This document shows, one piece after another, positions 55,693 to 64,000 of a stretch of 64,000 bases of DNA (within the stretch, counting starts at the first letter, position 1; each line of letters starts with the position of its first letter). The DNA lies in NCBI RefSeq assembly GCF_014203395.1, contig NZ_JACHIW010000001.1, forward strand, positions 4,633,501-4,697,500. The letters run 5' to 3'. Both the position numbers and the translations under genes were made by a program. The notes beneath the pieces are model-generated. The model ran no database searches, was not told where the DNA came from, and was given only the letters and a program-made list of their open reading frames with translations. The DNA comes from Saccharopolyspora phatthalungensis. GTDB lineage: Bacteria > Actinomycetota > Actinomycetes > Mycobacteriales > Pseudonocardiaceae.

Positions 55693-56784
55693 TCACTGCA
55701 CCTCGAAGTCTGTGACGGTCACCGGGAATCGAACAACCGCGCGCGTCACCGGAGCCCGGAGCCGCCGAATAAGACGGCCTACTGGCCGCAGGCGAGGCAG
55801 CTGACCACACAAGGCCGTACTCACCGCGACCGCGACCGCGATCACCAGTGAAGCCAGCCTCGGGTGGGCGGCAACAGCCAGCGCGGTGGCGTACCCGTTT
55901 CCCGGCTCGCGGCCGGCGTCGGCTCCCATGACGAGAATCCGGCTGTTCGCTTCGATCCGGTGGCCGGCGAGCTCAACATCTTCCTCGGTGAACATTCTGT
56001 GCAGCCGAAGCGGCGAGTCGCGGAGCAGCACGCGTTCCACAAGTGTGGTGACTTCGCCCCGCCAGGCCCCGGCCGTGGACGCCGAAGGTGCTGACTCGAA
56101 AAGCCGGAGGACCGTGTTAGTGGTGAGGTTGACGGCTAGCTCGCTGGCAATGACGGCGACCGCGAACTTCTCGACACCGCACAGGTTCCGTAGCTCGTGC
56201 AGCGACGCCTTCAGCCGGTGGGCGTCCGGCAGCCTCGGCGGACAGACGGCCGCGTCCAACGAGATGGCCGCCTGTTCCGCCAGCCGCCGGAAGATGTCCC
56301 GCCGGTCAAGCTCGATGTCCAGGGCGACGCGGAGCAGGTCGGCAACCGTCGGCCAGATCACCTCCGCGACCAGATCGAGCTCGGCCGGCGTGCCACGCGC
56401 TCGCACGGCGCGTTCCACGGCGGTATCCACGTCGTGCTGGGCGACCGACAGCGAGGGCACTTCGACCGTGGCTTCGGCGCGCATGACCCCGTCGACACCC
56501 GCCAGCGTGTACGATGGCACATCCGGCGAGCTGGGGACGTTCGTGAACCGCCGGTCGTGGAGCACATCGCCCGCCAGCCGCGCGTCGGTCACCGCGGCCG
56601 AGCCGTCTCGGCATCGGTAGAGCGCCCCGGCCGCGCGCACCTTGGCAGCAAGTTCGGCGTCGCCGTCCTGCTCGGCGAGCAGCCACTGCTGGACGAGGTC
56701 GCCGTGAAACGCGTCGACCCGCTGAAGGGCACGTGCGGTGAGCAGGCGCTCGTCGAACCCCGTGTCTTCGCAATCCCCAGTCAT
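55693..56784 (-). CDS. P450-like glycosyltransferase auxiliary protein (DesVIII/AknT type)
   Basis: 363 residues. P450-type helical fold (LQRVDAFHGDLVQQWLLAEQ, EVIWPTVADLLRVALDIELD, EVTTLVERVLLRDSPLRLHR, ELAGHRIEANSRILVMGADA) but the FGxGxHxC heme loop is absent: the region reads AGREPGNGYATALAVAAHPR. This is the signature of activator proteins such as DesVIII, EryCII and AknT that bind and stabilise their glycosyltransferase. Its stop is contiguous with the glycosyltransferase start. Not an active oxygenase. Confidence 0.88.
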   Translation of the reverse strand: MTGDCEDTGFDERLLTARALQRVDAFHGDLVQQWLLAEQDGDAELAAKVRAAGALYRCRDGSAAVTDARLAGDVLHDRRFTNVPSSPDVPSYTLAGVDGVMRAEATVEVPSLSVAQHDVDTAVERAVRARGTPAELDLVAEVIWPTVADLLRVALDIELDRRDIFRRLAEQAAISLDAAVCPPRLPDAHRLKASLHELRNLCGVEKFAVAVIASELAVNLTTNTVLRLFESAPSASTAGAWRGEVTTLVERVLLRDSPLRLHRMFTEEDVELAGHRIEANSRILVMGADAGREPGNGYATALAVAAHPRLASLVIAVAVAVSTALCGQLPRLRPVGRLIRRLRAPVTRAVVRFPVTVTDFEVQ

Positions 56785-56845
56785 TGTTCACCTTCGACAA
56801 CGACGGCCTCATTGGACCTGCGGTACGGTGGGTGTGTTCTTCGGA

Positions 56846-57889
56846 TCACTGCTGAATGGCTGTCGGCATGGCGGTGGGCGCCGCCTCGATCAGCGAGAGG
56901 TCAAGCTGATCCAACCGGCGCACCTGGGTCACCTCGAATCCGGATCCCCGGCAGAGTTCCTCGAAATCCTCTCGGGTGCGTTCGCGGCCGCCAAGCGCAA
57001 CCATCATGTTGAGGTCGCTGAGCCGCGCGTACACTGTGCTGGAGGCCGATTTGTCCAGAACTGGTTCAATGATGAGTAACCGTCCGTCGTCAGGAATCGC
57101 ACGACGACAGCTCAGCAGGATCTCGTGCGCGGCGGAGTCGTCCCAGTCGTGAAGGACGCTCTTGAGAATGTACACGTCGGCTACCCCAGGCACCGACTGG
57201 AAGAAGTCCCCCACGGTGACGGTACACCGGGAAGCCACCTGGGCCTCGTCGAGCGTGGCTTGTGCCTCGGCTACACCGCCGGCCGTGTCGAACAGTGCTC
57301 CGGTGAGCCGGGGGTGCGCCGCGAGTATGGTGGCCAGCAAAGTGCCGTCATTGCCACCGATGTCGATGATCGTCGCGGCCTTCGAGAAGTCATAGACCTC
57401 AGCGATGTCCTTCGCGACCAGCTTGGAGCCTTGCCGCATCGCCAGGTTGAACATCTGGTACAGCTCGGGACGGGCGCTCAGGTACTCGAAGAAGTCGACA
57501 CCGTTGCGATGCTTGAAAGCGCATTTCCCTGTCAGCACAGAGCTTTTCATCTCGTGCCAGGTAACGAGGTCGCCGATCCGCACGACGTTCAGCTCGGCCA
57601 GGTTAGCGAGCGAGTTGGGGTCCGTCGTACGGAGCAGTGCGCCGACGTCGGTAAGCGCGAAATGGCCGTTGTCGTCTTCGATGCACAAGCCGAGCGCAGC
57701 GAGCGCTTGTAACAGCCTGGTCAGATTGTCCCGGTCCGCCCCGAGGCTCTGGGCCAAGTCGGCCGGATCGCCGGATCCGGCATCGATGCGATCGGCGATC
57801 TTGAGGTCAAGCGCAACGGCAAGCGCCTGCCCGGCGACGGTGGACGACAACAACATGAATATGTGTTCGTAATCGGTGGCCGAAGCCAT
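56846..57889 (-). CDS. SAM-dependent O-methyltransferase (second copy in cluster)
   Basis: 347 residues; ATG 57889 with GGGGGA upstream. Same family as the enzyme at 49635 but diverged. N-terminal winged helix with DPADLAQSLGADRDNLTRLL and QALAALGLCIEDDNGHFALT; SAM domain ATIIDIGGNDGTLLATILAA, VYILKSVLHDWDDSAAHEIL, GRLLIIEPVLDK. HDW is the usual catalytic His region. It is the first gene of the long leftward PKS operon and next to the IS debris. It should methylate a phenolic hydroxyl of the polyketide. Confidence 0.9.
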   Translation of the reverse strand: MASATDYEHIFMLLSSTVAGQALAVALDLKIADRIDAGSGDPADLAQSLGADRDNLTRLLQALAALGLCIEDDNGHFALTDVGALLRTTDPNSLANLAELNVVRIGDLVTWHEMKSSVLTGKCAFKHRNGVDFFEYLSARPELYQMFNLAMRQGSKLVAKDIAEVYDFSKAATIIDIGGNDGTLLATILAAHPRLTGALFDTAGGVAEAQATLDEAQVASRCTVTVGDFFQSVPGVADVYILKSVLHDWDDSAAHEILLSCRRAIPDDGRLLIIEPVLDKSASSTVYARLSDLNMMVALGGRERTREDFEELCRGSGFEVTQVRRLDQLDLSLIEAAPTAMPTAIQQ

Positions 57890-57989
57890 CTCATTCCCCC
57901 AACCTCGGGACGTTTTCTCGAAAGCTACGGGGGGCTGCTAGATAGCAACTCGAGTCGCGGTCGTGAATGTTGAGTAGGGTTCAAATATT

Positions 57990-58500
57990 TCGACAGCAGT
58001 TCGCGATGTTCATGGTTCGTGGTTCTGTTGTCACTGGTAGCGGGCTTGCTGCGCCAGTGCTGGTGCTGTCTGCTCCAGTGCGAGCGTTGGGATGTCCGTC
58101 CAGGCCAGTCGTAGGTACCGATGTCCTTTGCCGCTTCGACTGGCCGAGAGGCGTTGCGACGCCAATTTGGGCAGCATGGAGACCATCTCATCGGCGCGCA
58201 TCCTGCCTGCTGCGGTGGTGATCGACGCATCGCACGCAACCGCGAGCACATAACCTGCCTGGCGGGCTTCCAGCTCCGTGCGCAACCATGGATCGACACC
58301 GTAAACCTAGTAGGCAGCCACCCGTCGCACATCAGCCCCGTCCAGCGCACGGGCGATTATCCGCTTGGCCAGCTCGGGTTTGGTGGTGAAGGCGGTGCCG
58401 GCCGGTACTCCGGCAGCCGCGCCGCGGGTCGAGTCATCAGTCCAGCTGCGGGGTTCGTATCGGTCGAGCGGTCGCCGAGGAACGCTTGTCTGTTGCGGTG
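57990..58500 (-). pseudogene. IS701-type transposase fragment (minus strand)
   Basis: Reads GVPAGTAFTTKPELAKRIIA, RALDGADVRRVAAY, then a stop and frame change near 58307, then VDPWLRTELEARQAGYVLAV and ACDASITTAAGRMRADEMV. This is the middle of an IS701-family enzyme. It is oriented opposite to the next fragment and cut on both sides. Confidence 0.65.
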
Positions 58501-58679
58501 CAACGGGATGCCGCCGAACCGTGCGTGACGAAGATGGCACGCAAACACAGAACCACCATCGCCATGCCACACGGACGACATGTCTGCTTCGAAACCAGGA
58601 TCGAACGCAACAGCAGGAAATCCTTGGTCGCTGTCGAGAGGTGCTTGCCCGCCAGGATCTTGAGCATGGGTAATTCCAT

Positions 58680-59560
58680 TACCCAGCGCAGTCGGCCCGA
58701 ATGCAGGCGCGCCACCGACGTGCTCGTACCGGTATCCCTGAGCAAGTGCGGCATCGGGAAAAGTGGCGGCTGGCGCTGGACACGCTCGACGAGATGACGG
58801 TCGAATGGCAACTGCCGAAAGGGCCCGTGGTCGGTGATTCCGGCTATGGCGACGCCACTTTGTTCCGGCTGGGCCTGGACGAACGTGGCTTCACCTACGT
58901 GCTCCAGGTTGACCCCACCCCCACCCCCACCCCCACCGCTCACCCCGGCCAGGCCCTTTCCGGTCACGCGGCCCTACCACGGGCGGGGCCGCCCACCTGG
59001 GCAGGCCTATCCGGATCCGCCTTCCACCCTGCGCGAGCTCGCCCTGGCGGCCGGACGCAATACCTGCCGACGCCTCACCTGGCGCACCGGCACAAAGAAG
59101 ACCAGCGATAACCCGTCCGCGGATATGCGCTCGCACTTCCTGGCCGTCCGCATCCGCCCGGCCAACCGCAACATCCCCGCGCCGCCGACGGCAGCCTGCC
59201 AGAGGCCTGGCTGATTGCCGAATGGCCACCCGAGGAGGCCGAACCCATCAAATACTGGCTGTCGAACATGTCCATTGGCACCCCGCCGAAAACCTTGGTA
59301 CGACTGGCCAAGGTCCGCTGGCGCATCGAACACGACTACCGCGAACTCAAACACGGCCTCGGCCTGGATCACTTCATAGGACGCGCCTACATCGGTTGGC
59401 ACCGCCACGTCACCTTCACTGTCATCGCCCAAGCCTTCAGCACCCTGCTCCGCCTGGACCCAAAAGCGGATGCGCCGACCTGACCATCTACGCCGTTGTC
59501 CGAGAACTGCAACGACTCCTCGTCGTCATGGCCGGCGCATGCGACCTCTGCAAGCGACCC
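58680..59560 (+). pseudogene. IS701-family transposase, C-terminal two-thirds, decayed
   Basis: GIPEQVRHREKWRLALDTLD, EMTVEW, GPVVGDSGYGDATLFRLGLD and ERGFTYVLQVD, then a low-complexity Pro-Thr stretch, then pieces in shifted frames, and finally LVRLAKVRWRIEHDYRELKH, GLGLDHFIGRAYIGWHRHVT with the catalytic Glu. Several frame changes. It overlaps in content with the IS701 remnant at 39541, so it is a separate copy. Confidence 0.75.
58913..58937. repeat. CCCCCA simple repeat (G-quadruplex-type on the minus strand)
   Basis: Four to five tandem CCCCCA units; the minus strand reads runs of five G separated by single T. It encodes Pro-Thr repeats in the transposase relic. Confidence 0.8.
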
Positions 59561-59818
59561 TTCGACAACGAGAGTACGAGCTCAACGGCCATGAAGAAGT
59601 CGAGCTAGTCTGTGCCCTGCTGTCTGATCACAGAATTGCGGGCGACCGGTCGATTTGCCAAACAGCTGGGACGCATAGGCATTGCGGTGACAGATGCGCA
59701 GACCAGGTCGTCCATTGTCTGCGACGGCGGTATGAGCTCGGATCCTCAACGCCGATGGGCGGAGCGTCATGAGGAGGAATAAAGCCACGCTCAAGCGCGA
59801 CGGTGTTCACTTGCGGTC

Positions 59819-60259
59819 ATGGCCACTTCCGCAAGTGACGATCTCCGGCGTGTCGCCATTGTGACCGGCGCCGCCACGGGGATCGGTCGCTCAGTTGCCA
59901 GGGAACTCGCCGCGAAAGGCTACTGTGTCGTCATCGTCGGCTGGCCCGAACAGGCTCTGGTCGGGACCGTAGCTGGGGACGACTCGATCTATCCGCTCGC
60001 TATCAACATCACCCATGAGAACGCCCCCGTCGGCCATCGTCTCCACGGCGCTGGACAAATTGGGGAGAATTTACGCCCTCGTCAACAACTCCGGTGTCGC
60101 GGGCCGAGCCGGCTGAGCGGCGTCGATTGCGGCGCGATAGGTCGCCAGATAGGGGTCAACCTTCGCGCCTGTGCTGCTCAATCGTGCGGCGTTCGACTGC
60201 CTAATCAAGGAGGACTGACCTCCACCCATTGGGCCGCCAACCCGGCAGCTCCGCGTTAA
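59819..60259 (+). pseudogene. Decayed copy of the cluster SDR gene
   Basis: Begins MATSASDDLRRVAIVTGAAT, GIGRSVARELAAKGYCVVIV and continues to SIYPLAINITHENAP, closely matching the SDR at 46020 (VRRVAIVTGAGTGIGRSVAR, SIYPLATDITREDAP). After ENAP a single base change shifts the frame; the homologous AIVSTALDKLGRIYALVNNS continues in the next frame to a TGA. Only ~110 codons of homology remain. The catalytic YxxxK part is gone. Confidence 0.85.
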
Positions 60260-60338
60260 CGCTTTGCCGTCAGGTGCCCACATCGAAAATGAAAATATTT
60301 ATCTACGTTGTCATTTGCTATGGCTGGGAGAACTGGAC

Positions 60339-61079
60339 ATGGAACAGGGAAACGCGCAAGAGTCATTCGCCGTTGGGGAGGCCAACTACGACGCGCTGTA
60401 CCGTGGGAAATCAGGACTCGACGAGATGGATCTGAGCTTTGACGGCGTGCCGTGGGACATCGGCGGCCCCCAGCCCGCGATCGTCGAACTTGAACGCGTC
60501 GGCGAGTTTCGAGGCGCGATACTCGACGTGGGATGCGGAACAGGGGATAATGCCGTGTTTCTGGCGCAGCGCGGTTACGTGGTGACGGGCGTGGACGCCT
60601 CGTCGACCGCACTTGAGAATGCGCGGGAGCGTGCAGGGCAGTGCGACACGGAGACCCTGTTCGTGCTCGATGATGTGACGTCACTCGGAAAGATAGAATC
60701 GCTTTTCGATACCGTTCTGGACAGTGCGCTCTACCATTGCCTTGGGCAGGAACAACGTCGCCGATACAGCGCGGCGCTGCACCGGGTGACTCGGCCGGGC
60801 GCCACCCTGCACCTGTTTTGCTTCGCCGACGAAGGCCCCGGTTGCTTCCCGGCGCCGTTCCAGGTCAGCATGGAGGACCTTCGTGCCAATCTAAACGGGG
60901 AATGGGAGATTTCGTCTATCGATATTGCGCGGTACGTCTCGCGGCTGACCCGCGCGGACTTAGAGTTGTTGACTTCGCGAGATACAGGTTTTCCCAAGGT
61001 CAAACCAAGTGAGAGTGAGGTCAACGACCAGGGACAAGTCCTGACTCCGGTCTGGCGACTGCGCGCCCGGCGACGCTGA
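60339..61079 (+). CDS. Class I SAM-dependent methyltransferase
   Basis: 246 residues from ATG 60339 (GGGAGAAC upstream). Motif I is EFRGAILDVGCGTGDNAVFL, followed by GYVVTGVDASSTALENARER, DTVLDSALYHCLGQEQRRRY and LHRVTRPGATLHLFCFADEG. The fold is that of thiopurine/tellurite-type small methyltransferases. Substrate unknown. It is the first of three rightward genes near the cluster edge, more AT-rich than the PKS genes, which suggests separate origin. Confidence 0.85.
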   Translation: MEQGNAQESFAVGEANYDALYRGKSGLDEMDLSFDGVPWDIGGPQPAIVELERVGEFRGAILDVGCGTGDNAVFLAQRGYVVTGVDASSTALENARERAGQCDTETLFVLDDVTSLGKIESLFDTVLDSALYHCLGQEQRRRYSAALHRVTRPGATLHLFCFADEGPGCFPAPFQVSMEDLRANLNGEWEISSIDIARYVSRLTRADLELLTSRDTGFPKVKPSESEVNDQGQVLTPVWRLRARRR

Positions 61080-61259
61080 ATTATTCCAGCATCACGGCGC
61101 TTCTGTGCCCTGTTCGCCTGTTCTCAAATTAGGCAAGCCGTTGCCGACTGCGACATGGTGAATCCGTCGCCCTACTGGCGCCTAATCGTCGGCTCGCGAC
61201 AGTAAAGAATATAACCTGGACGCTGCGATGCAGCGGAACTTGAGATATGAGGGGTGCTT

Positions 61260-62129
61260 ATGAAGGTTCTGGTGACAGGGGCGGCCGGCAACGTTGGATT
61301 GAACGTCGTCCACCAATTGGTGACAGAAAACTGGGACGTGCGGGTCTTGACACGTAGGGCGCAGGCTTCGGCATTTCCAGAGGGAGTAAATGTCTGCATA
61401 GGGGACCTTAGCCGACCCGAGACGCTGACAGATGCTCTGAGTAATGTCGAGGCGCTTTTTCTGTTTCCCGTACCTGAGACCGCTGAGGCCGTGGTCAGTA
61501 AAGCTGAGAAAGCAGGCGTGCGTCGTATCGTGGTGCTCTCGTCCGCTGCGGTCACTACCGGTATCGACACTGATTTCCACCTCGCGGTTGAGCAAGCGGT
61601 CGAAGCGTCCGGTCTTGAGTACACCCACGTGCGCCCTGGCGAGTTCGCCACTAACAAACTGGCTCTGTGGGGTCCCCCGATTCGCGCCGAGCGCGTGGTG
61701 CGTGACCCCGCACCGAGTGTCGCTTCGTTCCCGGTCCACGAGCAGGATATCGCTGACGTGGCGTTCCTCGCGCTGACCACGGATGGACACGCGGGCCAAG
61801 CTTATACGCTGGACGGCCCCGAGCTCCTCACGCGACGGCAGCAGGCTGAGCTAATTGGTGAGGCGATACGGGAGGATATCCGCTTCGAAGTGGTGACACC
61901 GCACGAAGCCCGGAAGATCTATCTCGCTCAGGGCGGGATCGCGGCTGAGTACGCCGACTTCATTCTGGGATTCAGGGATTATGATGGTAACGAGGCAAAC
62001 CCATCAGACATTGAGAAATTGGATTACTCGTCGCTTGGGCCCAGGCCAACGGCAGAGGCCGTTACCGGAAGACCCGCTCGTACATTCTTACAATGGGCGA
62101 AGGACCACGCGCAAGATTTTTACCGTTAG
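61260..62129 (+). CDS. NmrA-like NAD(P)-binding reductase
   Basis: 289 residues from ATG 61260 with GAGGGG upstream. Rossmann motif MKVLVTGAAGNVGLNVVHQL, WDVRVLTRRAQASAFPEGVN, DLSRPETLTDALSNVEALFL, VVLSSAAVTTG, YTHVRPGEFATNKLALWG. Members include azoreductase/NmrA-type and polyketide-tailoring ketoreductases. The absence of a YxxxK motif fits the atypical-SDR group. Its role could be tailoring of the cluster product, but linkage is only by position. Confidence 0.82.
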   Translation: MKVLVTGAAGNVGLNVVHQLVTENWDVRVLTRRAQASAFPEGVNVCIGDLSRPETLTDALSNVEALFLFPVPETAEAVVSKAEKAGVRRIVVLSSAAVTTGIDTDFHLAVEQAVEASGLEYTHVRPGEFATNKLALWGPPIRAERVVRDPAPSVASFPVHEQDIADVAFLALTTDGHAGQAYTLDGPELLTRRQQAELIGEAIREDIRFEVVTPHEARKIYLAQGGIAAEYADFILGFRDYDGNEANPSDIEKLDYSSLGPRPTAEAVTGRPARTFLQWAKDHAQDFYR

Positions 62130-62312
62130 CCTTGAGTGTTATTAGAACTCCGAACGTCACACCGGGTACCGCTGGAACGAAGGTTCCTTGAAAAAATTCG
62201 CCGAGTCGCTATCGCGACGATTGGCGGTTCGTCATTGATATTTTGCCCGTCCTTGACGGAGTCATGCTGAATTGGCAGGGAATTGCAGGTCACTTCACCG
62301 GGAGGGAAACGC

Positions 62313-63221
62313 GTGCTGGCGATCGATCCATACATGGCGGATGTTCTGAACGAGGTGCGCGTTGTCGAATTTAGCACCATCACAAAGGGTGGTGATCTAA
62401 ACACTCGACCTATGTCGAGCGTCTGGTCATCAGAAACCGGACAGATCATGTTGACGGTCCCGATAGCGTATCCGCAGAAGGCATACAATGTCCGGCGGGA
62501 CGGCAGGGTGGCTCTTTTCTACTCGGACTTCACCGGCAGCGGTCTTGCCGGTAACCAGACGGTATTGGTGCAGGGTACCGCGAGCGCACCCACGCGTATA
62601 GCGGCACCGCAGGACATACCGGAGTTCTGGCGGGAGGTTCATCGTAGGTACCCGGACGCCACCGATTGGTACGGCAGCGAGGCCTTCCGCAACACGATGG
62701 ACTGGTACCTCTGGCGGCTGCGGATCATCGTTACGCCGGAGCGTGTCCACTTGGCCGATGCCGTAGACGCCGGTGGCGCCTGGGAACCTTGCCTACCCGG
62801 CGCATCCACGATGCCGACACGGATCGTGGATGCTCTTGAGCGATACCCCACTGCGGTGCTGTGTTCCCGGGACGAACGCGGGTTTCCCTTCGCGACCCGG
62901 GCGACTGTCATGCAGGACGGGGCCGGTCCGCTTCAGGTGCAACCCTTGCAACCATTCTGCGGTCTACCGGGCCAAGCGAACTTGCTGTGGCACCGGCACA
63001 ACGGTTGCGGTGGCGAGATGCGTACCCTGCTGGTTACCGGGAACCTGGCACAGCACGGTCGTGAATGGACTTTCGTCCCGGAACGGATGCCTGGTGAATT
63101 CGGGTCCGTGCGCGACGAGAAGTCCTGGTTCCGCGACGCCAGCGCGCGGGCGCACCGCTATCTCGAACGGCGCGGGCTCCAGCCGCCGGAGATCGACTGG
63201 ACGGTCTTCGCGGCACCTTGA
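62313..63221 (+). CDS. Pyridoxamine 5'-phosphate oxidase-fold flavin/F420-binding protein
   Basis: 302 residues from GTG 62313 behind GGAGGGA. Split-barrel signatures in two halves: STITKGGDLNTRPMSSVWSS, KAYNVRRDGRVALFYSDFTG, NQTVLVQGTASAPTRI, and a second half with AVLCSRDERGFPFATRATVM, NLLWHRHNGCGGEMRTLLVT. Two-domain members act as FMN- or F420-linked oxidoreductases. Substrate unknown. Last of the three-gene rightward group. Confidence 0.75.
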   Translation: MLAIDPYMADVLNEVRVVEFSTITKGGDLNTRPMSSVWSSETGQIMLTVPIAYPQKAYNVRRDGRVALFYSDFTGSGLAGNQTVLVQGTASAPTRIAAPQDIPEFWREVHRRYPDATDWYGSEAFRNTMDWYLWRLRIIVTPERVHLADAVDAGGAWEPCLPGASTMPTRIVDALERYPTAVLCSRDERGFPFATRATVMQDGAGPLQVQPLQPFCGLPGQANLLWHRHNGCGGEMRTLLVTGNLAQHGREWTFVPERMPGEFGSVRDEKSWFRDASARAHRYLERRGLQPPEIDWTVFAAP

Positions 63222-63459
63222 ACCTGCCGTAGGGGACAGCATAGTCGATCAGCCGGTGCAGTGTGCGCACTTACCAACAGTGGCTAAATTTTCTCGCCGC
63301 GACTGGTGAGCGTGGTTAGTCGGTGTGCTCATATACGGCGGGGCTGATCATGCCCGGTGCCGTCGCCGCTGGTTGTGAAAGCTCATCCAGCGCAGGACGT
63401 TGCGACGGGCCCGCTGTGCACTCCACCCACATGGATACTGTCCCGTTGGTCAAGTCAAT

Positions 63460-64000
63460 GCCGCGGCGAGGTGTGATTCTTTGATCAGGTAGTAGACGCG
63501 CGCAGTAGCGCTTCAGGCACCGCATGATCTCGGGATTGGGCAGGCATTCGATGGTGTGTCGGGAGACGTAGTCCTTGGTGTGCTGGCCCATGCGCAATGC
63601 GGTTGATCACGGCCACGTGTATGGCGCTGTTGACGGCATGGTCGCCAACGCGGTTGGTCGGTGGCGTTGAGTCTTGCCCGAGGATGCGGGCAGCGGTGCG
63701 ACGCCGCAGAGCACGGCTAACAAGGTTTCGCTGTTCAGCGCTCGGGGTTTTCCCCGACGGTGCAGAGAAGTCGTGCGACGGCCTCGCGCCCGACACCGAC
63801 GGCTTGGGACAGTTCGGGCACGATCTCGTCGATCAGGGCGGCGATCTGGGCAGCGAACAGACCGACCTCGTCGTGCAAGTCCGGGATGCGCTGGCACAAC
63901 GACTTGATCGCGATACGATGGGGGCAGTGACCGGATCACCGAACGCGTCGGTGTCCGGCCATCACGCCGCGCAACATCTGCATCCGTCAATCCAGAGTCG
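63460..64000 (-). pseudogene. IS110-family transposase remnant (runs off the window)
   Basis: Three minus-strand frames carry the C-terminal transposase_20 region: LLAVLCGVAPLPASSGKTQR, then GDHAVNSAIHVAVINRIAHG, then KDYVSRHTIECLPNPEIMRC and LKRYCARLLPDQ. Normal order in IS110 enzymes is GVAPxPASSGKT...NRGGDRxANxALY...IxRCLKRYIARE. At least two frame changes. The N-terminal DEDD part would lie past 64000. Confidence 0.7.

Overview
The window is high-GC DNA from an actinomycete, most likely a Pseudonocardiales-type organism. I infer this from codon usage, the mycofactocin genes, SARP and HelR-type genes, and an integrative element next to a proline tRNA. I cannot name a species from sequence alone. 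Only the far left end (1-1.5 kb: end of a mycofactocin locus and tRNA-Pro) looks like undisturbed core chromosome. The rest is an accessory region built by integration, transposition and decay.

Layout. 1.4-6.8 kb: pSAM2-like integrative element remnant beside tRNA-Pro(GGG), with tyrosine integrase, excisionase-like protein, a pair of related DNA-methylase-like proteins (one apparently catalytically dead, the other frameshifted), a promoter region with 11-bp phased repeats, and a truncated element gene. 6.8-9.3 kb: graveyard of three IS fragments and a helicase-associated remnant. 9.3-17.8 kb: leftward NRPS operon (truncated C-A-T; NAD-dependent reductase/epimerase; A-C-A-T; type II thioesterase) with overlapping genes, but two frameshifts and a deleted segment suggest it is dying. 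17.9-25.9 kb: conserved small protein, then a winged-helix gene split by a Tn554-like element (two tyrosine recombinases plus a small third protein), then an IS630-type element with a slippery heptamer. 26.2-29.5 kb: intact IS5-type element and a ruined Gabija-like defence pair (OLD-type nuclease plus UvrD-type helicase). 29.8-39.2 kb: TetR/MFS exporter pair with a perfect palindromic operator, LLM flavin oxidoreductase, complete ISL3 element, second TetR divergent from a HelR-like RNA-polymerase-recycling ATPase. 39.5-45.7 kb: IS701 remnant and a second Tn554-like element whose large recombinase gene is interrupted by an IS1380 element (exact 5-bp target duplication); the whole is bracketed by inverted copies of an ISL3 end. 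46.0-57.9 kb: a compact type II polyketide cluster (KS-alpha, chain-length factor, ACP) with two O-methyltransferases, a MycE-like sugar O-methyltransferase, a glycosyltransferase with its P450-like helper, small cyclase/oxygenase-fold proteins, an SDR and a SARP regulator. 58-60.3 kb: IS701 wreckage and a decayed copy of the cluster's SDR. 60.3-63.2 kb: SAM methyltransferase, NmrA-like reductase, flavin split-barrel protein. 63.4-64 kb: IS110 remnant.

Working together. The type II PKS genes should make a glycosylated, O-methylated aromatic polyketide: KS/CLF/ACP build the chain, the GT with its helper adds a deoxysugar or rhamnose-like sugar made from genes elsewhere, and the MycE-like enzyme methylates that sugar. 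The NRPS operon would make a short peptide if intact. TetR/MFS and TetR/HelR are plausible drug-responsive resistance units. The repeated recombinase, IS and broken-gene pattern marks this as a hot spot for insertion next to a tRNA gene.
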